Shown here: piece by piece, positions 7,560 to 14,606 of the stretch
Numbering within the stretch: the stretch's first letter is position 1
Layout of the letters: each line of letters opens with the position of its first letter
From: Candidatus Cloacimonadota bacterium
GTDB taxonomy: Bacteria > Cloacimonadota > Cloacimonadia > Cloacimonadales > TCS61
Assembly (NCBI GenBank): GCA_027064945.1
Contig: JAMOPB010000041.1
Coordinates: forward strand, 1-19,633
Length of the DNA stretch: 19,633 nucleotides
Direction of reading: 5' to 3'
Program-made: the position numbers and the translations under genes
Notes under the pieces: generated by a model
What the model was told of the DNA's origin: nothing
Seen by the model: the letters and a program-made list of their open reading frames with translations, nothing else
Databases searched by the model: none

Positions 7560-7606
7560 AATAAAATCGGAGCTTTCTATTCACCTGAAAAACAGATAAA
7601 CTCCGA
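7560..7606 (-). terminator. Possible weak terminator or 3'-UTR hairpin of the PDZ gene
   Basis: TCGGAG (7567-7572) pairs with CTCCGA (7601-7606) across a 28-nt loop. Read on the minus strand, TTTTATT follows the stem. An alternative pairing, AGCTT (7571-7575) with AAGCT (7606-7610), excludes the first. The long loop makes it a weak call. Confidence 0.35.
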
Positions 7607-7634
7607 AGCTAAGGAGGATATTAACGTTAACACT

Positions 7635-8678
7635 TTATTCTTCATCATTTTCATTTTTAATGATTTTTATCTCTATGCTTTTTTCTTCTTCATCATCACC
7701 AATTTGTTCTCGTATCTTTTCTTCCAATTTTTCAGGATTAAGTTTTTGAATATCATCCGGAAGTTTAAGTTTTTTCCCATTTAGATAAATTTCCATTTCA
7801 TCCAAATCTTTGAAATCAATATTATCAAAATTAAAATCATCAAAAAAATCAGACATATCATTAAAATCAAATCTCATTCCATTAAAACCGGGTAATTTTA
7901 ATTCTTCTCCATTAAAGAACATTTCAAAAGTTTTTCCACCTAAAGAATCTGCAAATTCATTCGGAAATTTGTATAAGAATATATTATTGGGATGATTAAA
8001 AAAATCTATTCCACCGGATAAAAACTCTTTGTTCGGATTACTTCCTAATATAACATCAAATGTTTTCTCCACTCCATCAACAAAACAAGTTAATTTAACT
8101 TTCTGATCAACTTTATAGTTTTTTAACATCATCAAAAGTTGATCTACAGTGAAAATTTTATCATCATCAAGTTTCATTAAAATAGTTTCCTCGGAAATTC
8201 CTGCTTTATCAGAAGGACCGTCTTTTACTATCTTATTTAAATAAATTCCATAATTCTTATCATATTTTTTTTCAGATTTTATATCATCTGTTAAACGTGT
8301 AGGAAAAATACCCAAATAAGGTTTTCCGAATTTTTTCTTATCAGCCAATGTGATCTTTTTCGTAATTTTTTTGCCATTCCTTTCAATAAGAATCTTAACT
8401 TTATCGCCTGCTTCTTTCAAAGATAACATTTTATAAAATTGGTCTGAAGTATATACTTTTTCTCCATCAAATTTTAAGAGAATATCATTTTTTTTCAAGC
8501 CGGCATCTGCTGCAGGTGTATTATCTTTTACTTCATAAATTTGAATACCGAAACTTTCGTTACTTAGCTCTTTTGTCTTACCATATTTTGAGCCGGGAAC
8601 TATTCCAAAATAAGCGTTTGCACTTAATATATTTATAGATAAAATTAGCATTAACACTAAAGTAAATTTAGTTTTCAT
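7635..8678 (-). CDS. Secreted double-PDZ protein of a sigma-factor operon
   Basis: 347 residues with a signal peptide (1-22, ending SANA). Two PDZ domains follow. PDZ1 spans about 23-111, with FGIQIYEV, the PAADAGLKKNDILLKFDG core and a closing KITL strand. PDZ2 spans about 120-212, with LGIFP, YGIYLNKI and GPSDKAGISEETILMKLDD. There is no trypsin-like protease domain, unlike DegS/DegP. The last 120 residues are rich in Phe, Asn, Asp and Glu and end in a highly acidic, charged tail; no family is recognised there. It is the third gene behind an ECF sigma factor and a membrane protein. An envelope role, such as sensing exposed C-termini or scaffolding proteolysis, is inferred from that context. 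ATG is preceded by a strong aggagg. The gap to the previous gene is 25 bases. Confidence 0.85.
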   Translation of the reverse strand: MKTKFTLVLMLILSINILSANAYFGIVPGSKYGKTKELSNESFGIQIYEVKDNTPAADAGLKKNDILLKFDGEKVYTSDQFYKMLSLKEAGDKVKILIERNGKKITKKITLADKKKFGKPYLGIFPTRLTDDIKSEKKYDKNYGIYLNKIVKDGPSDKAGISEETILMKLDDDKIFTVDQLLMMLKNYKVDQKVKLTCFVDGVEKTFDVILGSNPNKEFLSGGIDFFNHPNNIFLYKFPNEFADSLGGKTFEMFFNGEELKLPGFNGMRFDFNDMSDFFDDFNFDNIDFKDLDEMEIYLNGKKLKLPDDIQKLNPEKLEEKIREQIGDDEEEKSIEIKIIKNENDEE

Positions 8679-8703
8679 TTCAAACCTCCTTTAATTTTCT
8701 TCA

Positions 8704-9174
8704 TTAAATTCCATTTACTGAAGCTTGCTTTATCATCGGAGTAGAATCTTTTTTGAATTCAGATACTACCATTACCGGTTTTTTGTTTTCACCTCGATAT
8801 TGTCTGATGATATAAGCTTTTTCTTCTTCATAACCTTCTGCATCGATTTGTTCCATTAATTTTGGATTATTTATAGTTGTATATTGCAAGTTCTGAAATG
8901 GTGCCGGATTTGAAAAATCTAATTCTTCTACTTGATTTTGATAACTATTAAATGTTATCTCATTCAATTTTACTGCTACACGTGGATCAAATATAGTTAA
9001 AATAGTAAAAAAGAGCATAATACAAGAAAATCCAAAGGCAAGTCGGAATTGAGTTTGATAATTTTTTTCATGCACAAATTTGTTTATCAAATCTCTTTTC
9101 AATTCATGTCTGAAATTTGTGATTTCCGGTTTTTCCACTTTCATATTCATTAATTTTTCTTCAAACTTATCCAT
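8704..9174 (-). CDS. Single-pass membrane protein, probable anti-sigma factor
   Basis: 156 residues. A charged cytosolic N-terminus (1-41) is followed by one transmembrane helix (about 44-62, LAFGFSCIMLFFTILTIF) and a periplasmic domain of about 95 residues with no recognised fold. This topology, and its place directly after an ECF-type sigma gene, are those of a membrane anti-sigma factor. The classical zinc-binding H-x3-C-x2-C motif is absent, so it would be an RseA-like or novel type. Its start codon overlaps the sigma stop in TAATG, giving a one-base overlap, and its ggagg lies inside the sigma gene. Translation is thus probably coupled and the two products made in proportion. The anti-sigma role is inferred from context only. 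Confidence 0.7.
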   Translation of the reverse strand: MDKFEEKLMNMKVEKPEITNFRHELKRDLINKFVHEKNYQTQFRLAFGFSCIMLFFTILTIFDPRVAVKLNEITFNSYQNQVEELDFSNPAPFQNLQYTTINNPKLMEQIDAEGYEEEKAYIIRQYRGENKKPVMVVSEFKKDSTPMIKQASVNGI

Positions 9175-9707
9175 TATTTACCTCCTTCAAGATTTTCTCG
9201 TAATCTGTTTAGCGCTCTATGTAATCTCACTTTTACCGTACCTTCCTTTTTTTGTAAAATTTCTGCTATCTCTTGATGTTTTAGCTTTTCAAAAAAGCGT
9301 AATGTTATAATTGTCTGATCTTTTTCAGATAATTTTTGCATAGCTTCCTTTATTTGCTCATATGTAAAATCATAGCTAAAATCTTCAGCGTTAGGTGTTT
9401 CATGATGTTTTATTTTTCCTACAATTTTAGCATCTCTCTGCCTATTGCGAAAGTATTGATTTATCTCACTAATGGCGATGCGGTATAGCCAGGATGAAAA
9501 CGAACTTTTCCGTGAATCGAGAAAGCGGAAAGTGCCCAGCTTCCTCATCGCCTTATAGAAGATATTAGATACTATCTCATTACGCTGAGATTCGTCGGGA
9601 ACTCGTTGATATACAAAACTATTTATCCTGGGATAATATTTTTCGTATAAATAATCGAATTCTCGAATGTCTTTTTTTGCTCTTATTACTCTTTCTCTCT
9701 CGTTCAC
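9174..9707 (-). CDS. ECF-type RNA polymerase sigma factor
   Basis: 177 residues with the two-domain ECF architecture. Region 2 is at about 17-88: FDYLYEKYYPRINSFVYQRV, then a -10-binding helix with SSWLYRIAISEINQYFR. Region 4 is at about 120-172: LSEKDQTIITLRFFEKLKHQEIAEIL, then the helix-turn-helix GTVKVRLHRALNRLREN. Regions 1 and 3 are absent. Translation starts at GTG (9705-9707), with aagga about eight bases ahead. Starting at a later codon would cut into region 2. It heads a three-gene unit with a membrane protein and a PDZ protein, which suggests an envelope-stress regulon. A candidate ECF-type promoter lies about 50 bases upstream, suggesting autoregulation. Confidence 0.92.
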   Translation of the reverse strand: MNERERVIRAKKDIREFDYLYEKYYPRINSFVYQRVPDESQRNEIVSNIFYKAMRKLGTFRFLDSRKSSFSSWLYRIAISEINQYFRNRQRDAKIVGKIKHHETPNAEDFSYDFTYEQIKEAMQKLSEKDQTIITLRFFEKLKHQEIAEILQKKEGTVKVRLHRALNRLRENLEGGK

Positions 9708-9757
9708 AGGATATCCTTCTTTTTCAGATTCTTTTTAATTCGTTTTCACATTTGCAA

Positions 9758-9783
9758 ACGTCTAATTATTCAACCAGTTACAT
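9758..9783 (-). promoter_or_regulatory. Candidate ECF-type promoter of the sigma operon
   Basis: On the minus strand TGTAAC (9778-9783 extended to 9777) is followed by 16 bases and then CGT (9758-9760). AAC-N16/17-CGT is the usual ECF pattern (compare Bacillus SigW and SigX sites). It would place the transcription start near 9750, about 43 bases before the GTG start. The pattern is short, so this needs experimental support. Confidence 0.4.
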
Positions 9784-9912
9784 TTTTTTATAAATTTTTA
9801 TTATCTCTATCATTTTATTATCTTAATTATAAATTGTAAGTAATTGTAAATTATACAAATATACCTTATTTGTTTCTTTAACAAAAACTATAAAATCTTG
9901 GAAAATTAATTA

Positions 9913-9965
9913 CTCAAAACAATAAAAAAAAAATCTCTTAATAATTTAAGAAGTTTTGTTTTGAG
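9913..9965 (-). terminator. Kinase-gene terminator inside a larger inverted repeat
   Basis: On the minus strand an inner hairpin (TCTTAA/TTAAGA, 9946-9951 with 9936-9941, loop of four) is followed by a ten-base T-run (9924-9933). Outside it, CTCAAAACAA (9913-9922) and TTGTTTTGAG (9956-9965) are perfect complements, so the whole element can fold into one stem that buries the T-run. Confidence 0.65.
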
Positions 9966-10019
9966 ATTATTTTAGAAATTGTAATCTCTACTGAGCTATT
10001 TTTATAGCAAAAATTTTAA

Positions 10020-12263
10020 TTAGATTCTTACGTTATAAACTTCTTTAGCAATTTCGATTTTGGTTGAAAAACCATTTTCAAAACTAAAATCAATCTTACC
10101 ACCTATTTGCATCTCAATCAGATTTATTACAGTTTTTAATCCTAGATTTGCATCTCTATTAATATCAAAATCTTTTGGGCAACCAACACCATTATCAGAG
10201 ACTTTGATGATCAATTTGTTATCTTTTTCCTTATACAAAACTACCTGAATATCACCTTTACTATTAGAAGGAAAAGCGTATTTAATACTATTTGTAAGTA
10301 GTTCATTTAATACTAAACCAAGTGGAATTGCAGTATCTATCAAAACAGGTATATCTTCTTGTGCCTCTAAATAAATATTATTATTAGATTGTGCAATAAA
10401 ACTTCTTCTGATCAGAGAAATTAAATCATTAAAATAAGATCTAAGATTTAAGGAAGATAAGTTTTGAGATTCGTATAATTTTTGATGAACCAAAGCCATT
10501 GAACGAATTTTCATTTCAATTTCTTGGAATGAATTAAGTAAATCTTTATCCTGAATATCTCTAGCTTTAATTCTTAACATAGAAGAAATTACCTGCATAT
10601 TATTTTTTGTTCTATGATAAAGTTCACGCAGAAGCATCTCTTTTTCTTTTAGATTTTCTTTTATCTCTTCTTCCGCTTTTTTATGTTGAATAGCAAGAGC
10701 AATTTCTTCTGAAACAAAAGATAATATTTTTATATCTTTCTCAGTATATAAATTTGGGTTACTATAGCTTTGTACTGCAATAACACCTAAAATTTTGTTT
10801 TTTATTTTTAAAGGAACACCTATCCATATTTTAGAAGGAGCTCCAATTACTTCAATAAGTTCTTTTCTAACTAAATCTTTTATAACATCTTCTGTTGCAA
10901 AAAGAGGTTTACCTGTTTCAATTACATATTTTATAATTGATTTTCCGGCAGGAAATTTTTTAAATTTATCTTTCTTATTAATATTAAAAGGTAATGATAA
11001 TGTATCTTCTTTCTCATCATACAAAGCGATTAAAAAATTTGTAGTATCTATTACATTTCCCAGTGAATTTCTTATCTCGTAATAAAAATCTTCTATTTTT
11101 TCCACTGAATTCATTAAAGATGAAATTTTTAATAAAGTTTTTTGAATCAATTCTGCTTGCCTACGTTCTGTAATATCTTCCACTGTACCATCGTAATATA
11201 ATATTTTTCCTTTAGAATCTCGAATAGCACTAGCATTTTCTCTAACATAAAAAGATGATCCGTTTTTTCGTTTCCAAACAGACTCAAAACCTAAGGTTTG
11301 CCCATCTCTTTCTATTAATTCAATAAATTTTTTTCGTAATTCAGGCTTTTCGAACCCATCTTTTTCCAGGTTTCTTTTGGCAAGATCTTCAAAAGAATCA
11401 AAACCAAGCATTTTAATCAAAGCTTTATTAGCGAGAAGAATATTACCATCTGGAGTTGTTCTGTAAATCCCTAAAGTTAGATTGTTATATAAACTATGAA
11501 ATCTTTCTTCTGATTTTTTTAATTCTTCTTCAGCTTTTTTACGATATGTGATATCTAACATAGAAACAACACTTTGCTTACTATTCGGAATCATACTTGC
11601 AGATAATATAATATTTTTAATTTCTCCACTGGAAGCAATAATACGTGTTTCATATTTTTCATTAACAAAATCATGATCATTCCTACGTGCATAATGACGT
11701 TTTATCATTTTATCTAAATCTTCTTTATAAACAAATTTAGTCCAACTTTTACCAATTAAATAATTAACTGAATAACCAAAAATAACTTCGCATTCTTTAT
11801 TAGCCAATAGAATAGTAGTATCTTCATCAATTATCATTGTTGCATTGCCTGTAGATTCAAAAACAGTTCTATACTTCTGCTCACTATTTATAATAATTTG
11901 CTTGGTTAAAGTATGTATTTTTAAAAATGTATTTATCCGTAATATTAATTCAGTTTTACTTATAGGCATTCGGATAATATCATCAAAACCTTTATTTAGC
12001 CAATAATGATGAGGAGAATTTCCCGAAAGTAAAACTAATATAGGGATATAATTACTTTTCATATTTTTAATAGCTTCAAGATTGGAATATATTTTTGGAT
12101 TTGATACTTCATCTACTAAAATAACATCAACTTTTTTTATAAGTTCATCCATATTTTCAACTGTAAGTCTTTCTGATTGATGACCTTCATTTTTCAGTAA
12201 ATTTGAAATTAAATTATAATCTATTGGATTATTTATTGAAAGTGCAATTATTCTTTTATTCAT
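10020..12263 (-). CDS. Multi-sensor histidine kinase (degenerate receiver, two PAS, GAF, HisKA_2)
   Basis: Starting at ATG 12263 gives 747 residues, with no transmembrane segment or signal peptide, so it is probably cytosolic. Residues 1-117 resemble a receiver domain. The acceptor-like Asp51 (DVILVDE) is kept, but the conserved Lys before Pro near the end is Met (RMPIS). Two PAS domains follow (about 127-243 and 252-368), then GAF (about 372-526). The HisKA_2 dimerisation helix has LYHRTKNNMQ with the phospho-acceptor His550. The ATPase domain runs to about 741, with N-box NELLTNSIKYAF and G-box DNGVG. ATG 12263 has agga five bases upstream; an upstream TTG at 12335 has no ribosome site. No response regulator lies nearby, so it is an orphan. 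The signal sensed is unknown. Confidence 0.9.
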   Translation of the reverse strand: MNKRIIALSINNPIDYNLISNLLKNEGHQSERLTVENMDELIKKVDVILVDEVSNPKIYSNLEAIKNMKSNYIPILVLLSGNSPHHYWLNKGFDDIIRMPISKTELILRINTFLKIHTLTKQIIINSEQKYRTVFESTGNATMIIDEDTTILLANKECEVIFGYSVNYLIGKSWTKFVYKEDLDKMIKRHYARRNDHDFVNEKYETRIIASSGEIKNIILSASMIPNSKQSVVSMLDITYRKKAEEELKKSEERFHSLYNNLTLGIYRTTPDGNILLANKALIKMLGFDSFEDLAKRNLEKDGFEKPELRKKFIELIERDGQTLGFESVWKRKNGSSFYVRENASAIRDSKGKILYYDGTVEDITERRQAELIQKTLLKISSLMNSVEKIEDFYYEIRNSLGNVIDTTNFLIALYDEKEDTLSLPFNINKKDKFKKFPAGKSIIKYVIETGKPLFATEDVIKDLVRKELIEVIGAPSKIWIGVPLKIKNKILGVIAVQSYSNPNLYTEKDIKILSFVSEEIALAIQHKKAEEEIKENLKEKEMLLRELYHRTKNNMQVISSMLRIKARDIQDKDLLNSFQEIEMKIRSMALVHQKLYESQNLSSLNLRSYFNDLISLIRRSFIAQSNNNIYLEAQEDIPVLIDTAIPLGLVLNELLTNSIKYAFPSNSKGDIQVVLYKEKDNKLIIKVSDNGVGCPKDFDINRDANLGLKTVINLIEMQIGGKIDFSFENGFSTKIEIAKEVYNVRI

Positions 12264-12395
12264 AGTTCCTACTATTTTTTTTAATTCAATATAAATATTA
12301 CGAATGATGTCTGAAAAAAAAATCGATTGTTCCAATTACAAAAAATTATCTACAACCAAAATACCTATGTATTTAATTTCCTAAGAAATAAATGA

Positions 12396-12401
12396 TGTCA
12401 A
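12396..12401 (-). promoter_or_regulatory. Consensus -35 hexamer upstream of the kinase gene
   Basis: The minus strand reads a perfect TTGACA here, about 135 bases before the kinase ATG. The sequence 17-19 bases downstream (AAATTAAATA) is only a loose -10, so this is a tentative sigma-70 promoter. Confidence 0.3.
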
Positions 12402-12427
12402 CTATAAATTTGTCATTATTATTTAAT

Positions 12428-12482
12428 AAAAAAAATGATTATTTGTTAATTTTCTTTATTTTTAAAATCTATGAATCATTTT
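12428..12482 (-). terminator. Probable terminator of the lipoprotein gene
   Basis: On the minus strand AAAATGATT and AATCATTTT (12474-12482 with 12432-12440) are perfect 9-bp complements. The second arm runs into eight T residues (12428-12435). The loop is about 33 nt and AT-rich, which makes the call moderate. Confidence 0.45.
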
Positions 12483-12490
12483 CTTATTAA

Positions 12491-13120
12491 TTAATTTATC
12501 TCTGTTTCTGAATTTATGAAAAAAACTTCATCTTTTTCCAATAAATTACCTTCTCCACCATAATTATTAATTGAGCCATCGATAAATTCAACTTGGAAGG
12601 AATACCAAATAGTATCTCCTAATGAATAATATTTTAATTGATAAAAATCAAAATCATCAACTTCCAAGTCTGTGATTACAGTGTATAAAGTATCTAAATT
12701 ATTTGCAGTATATTTCACTTTGCTTATCATCTGATCGAAATCATTAAGAACTTTTAAACCTGCATGAGTTGGATCACAGTAGATTTTTCTAGTTTCATCT
12801 TGTTTAAGTTCCAATTCTGTTTCAGTGTAATATGCACCTTGTCCGGCTCCGTAAGGGTCTGAAAGTTGCATCAAGAAAGTTTCTCCTTCCAAATATAAAT
12901 TCACTTTCTTAGTTTTATCAGAAAAGATGGTTTTAGTTCCGGTATCAAAAGAAAATTCCATTGAAGTATCTTCATTTTCATTTCCTTCTAAAACATAATT
13001 TTCTCCATCAAATCCAAAATATAAATTATTATTCGTGCGATTGATAATTTTTATATTTGCTTCGGTAGAACAACCTATAAACAAGGTTATTATCAATATG
13101 AAAAGCAAAATATTTTTCAT
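12491..13120 (-). CDS. Lipoprotein of unknown function
   Basis: 209 residues. A short hydrophobic leader ends in a lipobox-like LFIGC, predicting lipidation at Cys17 and membrane anchoring after export. The rest is rich in Asn, Asp, Glu, Tyr and Thr with alternating beta patterns. The stretch INRTNNNLYFGFDGENYVLEGNE resembles the beginning of a beta-sandwich. No catalytic motif or known family is recognised. One Cys besides the lipidated one (IYCDPTH) is present. The start ATG has a strong aggag at 13126-13130. It follows enolase on the same strand, with a hairpin terminator between them whose stem ends only a few bases before this Shine-Dalgarno. Its expression may therefore depend on readthrough from eno. 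Confidence 0.75.
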   Translation of the reverse strand: MKNILLFILIITLFIGCSTEANIKIINRTNNNLYFGFDGENYVLEGNENEDTSMEFSFDTGTKTIFSDKTKKVNLYLEGETFLMQLSDPYGAGQGAYYTETELELKQDETRKIYCDPTHAGLKVLNDFDQMISKVKYTANNLDTLYTVITDLEVDDFDFYQLKYYSLGDTIWYSFQVEFIDGSINNYGGEGNLLEKDEVFFINSETEIN

Positions 13121-13133
13121 AAAATCTCCTAAG

Positions 13134-13160
13134 AAAATACGCCAGCTAATGCCGGCGTAT
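13134..13160 (-). terminator. Hairpin terminator between eno and the lipoprotein gene
   Basis: On the minus strand ATACGCCGGC pairs with GCTGGCGTAT (13151-13160 with 13137-13146; one G-U pair) around the loop ATTA, followed by a short TTTTC. It is the most GC-rich element in the neighbourhood. The short U-run suggests partial termination. Confidence 0.7.
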
Positions 13161-13179
13161 AAATATAAATTAATATAAT

Positions 13180-14463
13180 TTACTTAATATTATAAAAAAC
13201 ATCAATACCATAATATCTGGCACTTTCGCCTAGTTCGTCTTCAATGCGTAATAACTGATTGTATTTTGCGATTCTTTCTGAACGGCATAAGGAACCGGTT
13301 TTGATTTGACCAGCATTTAATGCTACAGCCAAATCTGCAATAAATGTATCTGAAGTTTCACCGCTACGATGGGAAACAACACAAGTAAAACCTGCTTTTT
13401 GAGCCATTTCCATTGTATCTAAGGTTTCAGTAAGTGTTCCAATTTGATTTAATTTAATCAAAATAGAATTTGCAGATTTTTCTTCAATTCCACGTTTCAA
13501 TCTTTCTACATTTGTCACAAATAAATCATCACCAACGATCTGGATTTTATTTCCAAGTTTTTCGCGTAATAATTTCCAACCTTCCCAATCATTTTCATCT
13601 AAACCATCTTCAATTGAGATAATTGGATATCTATCAACTAAATCAACCCAAAAATCTACCATTTCTTCAGTAGAAAGTTTTTTACCTTCAGCTTTTAAAT
13701 TGTATTTTCCATTTTCATAAAATTCAGATGATGCAGGATCTAACGCAATCATAATATCATCTTTTGGACGATATCCTGAAGCTTCAATAGCTTTGATAAT
13801 AATTTCAAGAGCTTCTTCATTAGATTTTAAATCTGGTGCAAATCCACCTTCATCACCTACAGCAGTGTTCAATCCTTGCTCTTTAAGAATATTTTTTAAT
13901 GAATGAAAAACCTCAGTATTCATTCTTAAGCCTTCACTAAAAGTTTCTGCACCAACAGGCATAATCATAAATTCTTGCAAATCAACGTTATTATCTGCAT
14001 GAGATCCACCATTTAAAATATTACTCATTGGAACCGGTAAAAGACGAGCATTTGGTCCACCAAGATATTTATAAAGTGGAACGCCTTGTTCTGCAGCGGC
14101 TGCTCTTGCGCATGCCAATGAAACACCAAGCATTGCATTTGCTCCAAGTTTAGATTTATTATCTGTTCCATCCAATTCTAACATAATTTGATCGATTAAT
14201 GCTTGGTCTTCTGCATCAAATCCCACCAATTCAGGTGCAATAATTTCATTCACGTTTTTCACAGCGTTTAATACACCTTTTCCCATGTATCTTTCACTAT
14301 CACCATCGCGTAATTCTACTGCTTCATATTCACCGGTAGAAGCACCTGAAGGTACTGCTGCTGTTCCCATAAAACCGCTTTCCAAATATACTTCCACTTC
14401 CACAGTAGGATTTCCACGGCTATCAAGAATTTCTCTTCCATATATTGATATAATTTCAGACAT
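13180..14463 (-). CDS. eno: Enolase
   Basis: It dehydrates 2-phosphoglycerate to phosphoenolpyruvate in glycolysis and gluconeogenesis, in the cytoplasm with Mg2+. It is full length at 427 residues. The mobile loop PSGASTGEYEA is at 38-48. Catalytic Glu205 (GDEGG) and Lys337 (LIKLNQIGT) are present. Metal ligands are Asp242, Glu285 (SIEDGLDE) and Asp312 (GDDLFVTN). The substrate loop SHRSGET is at 364-370. The closing GQIKTG...RSERIAKYNQLLRIE is intact, with SLC in place of the common APC/APA. The start ATG has aggag seven bases upstream. It lies behind the terminator of the rsgA-to-SPFH operon, so it probably has its own promoter within 14464-14520, although I see no clear one. Confidence 0.98.
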   Translation of the reverse strand: MSEIISIYGREILDSRGNPTVEVEVYLESGFMGTAAVPSGASTGEYEAVELRDGDSERYMGKGVLNAVKNVNEIIAPELVGFDAEDQALIDQIMLELDGTDNKSKLGANAMLGVSLACARAAAAEQGVPLYKYLGGPNARLLPVPMSNILNGGSHADNNVDLQEFMIMPVGAETFSEGLRMNTEVFHSLKNILKEQGLNTAVGDEGGFAPDLKSNEEALEIIIKAIEASGYRPKDDIMIALDPASSEFYENGKYNLKAEGKKLSTEEMVDFWVDLVDRYPIISIEDGLDENDWEGWKLLREKLGNKIQIVGDDLFVTNVERLKRGIEEKSANSILIKLNQIGTLTETLDTMEMAQKAGFTCVVSHRSGETSDTFIADLAVALNAGQIKTGSLCRSERIAKYNQLLRIEDELGESARYYGIDVFYNIK

Positions 14464-14518
14464 ATCGTACTCCTTTTTTTTGATTCGTTTAAAATTTACA
14501 GATTAAAGTTATTACTTC

Positions 14519-14584
14519 TTAAAAAAAATATAGGTTTAAAATGTAAAGATTTTTCTATCAATCACTTACAATTTAAGCCTATAT
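14519..14584 (-). terminator. Long-stem intrinsic terminator of the rsgA-SPFH operon
   Basis: Arms 14528-14546 and 14566-14584 are 19-nt inverted repeats with one G-U pair and one mismatch, and a 19-nt loop between. On the minus strand the stem runs into a T-run (eight T). It lies 22 bases after the SPFH stop codon, between that gene and eno. Confidence 0.85.
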
Positions 14585-14606
14585 TATATATGTTATTTTT
14601 TACAAT

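Larger units (their letters stand above)
9708..10019. other. AT-rich intergenic region between the kinase and sigma genes
   Basis: 312 bases with no convincing open reading frame. The part next to the sigma gene holds its leader and the ECF-like promoter. The part next to the kinase holds a terminator within a larger inverted repeat (9913-9965). The middle, 9784-9912, is about 85% A+T and shows nothing I can assign. Confidence 0.7.

Noticed and set aside
9784..9912. Possible tRNA or small RNA in the long AT-rich gap
   Set aside because: No cloverleaf arms, CCA end or GC-rich stem could be found; the stretch is featureless.
12264..12335. Upstream TTG start adding 24 residues to the histidine kinase
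   Set aside because: No Shine-Dalgarno precedes it and the added residues lie ahead of the receiver-like fold; ATG 12263 has agga at good distance.
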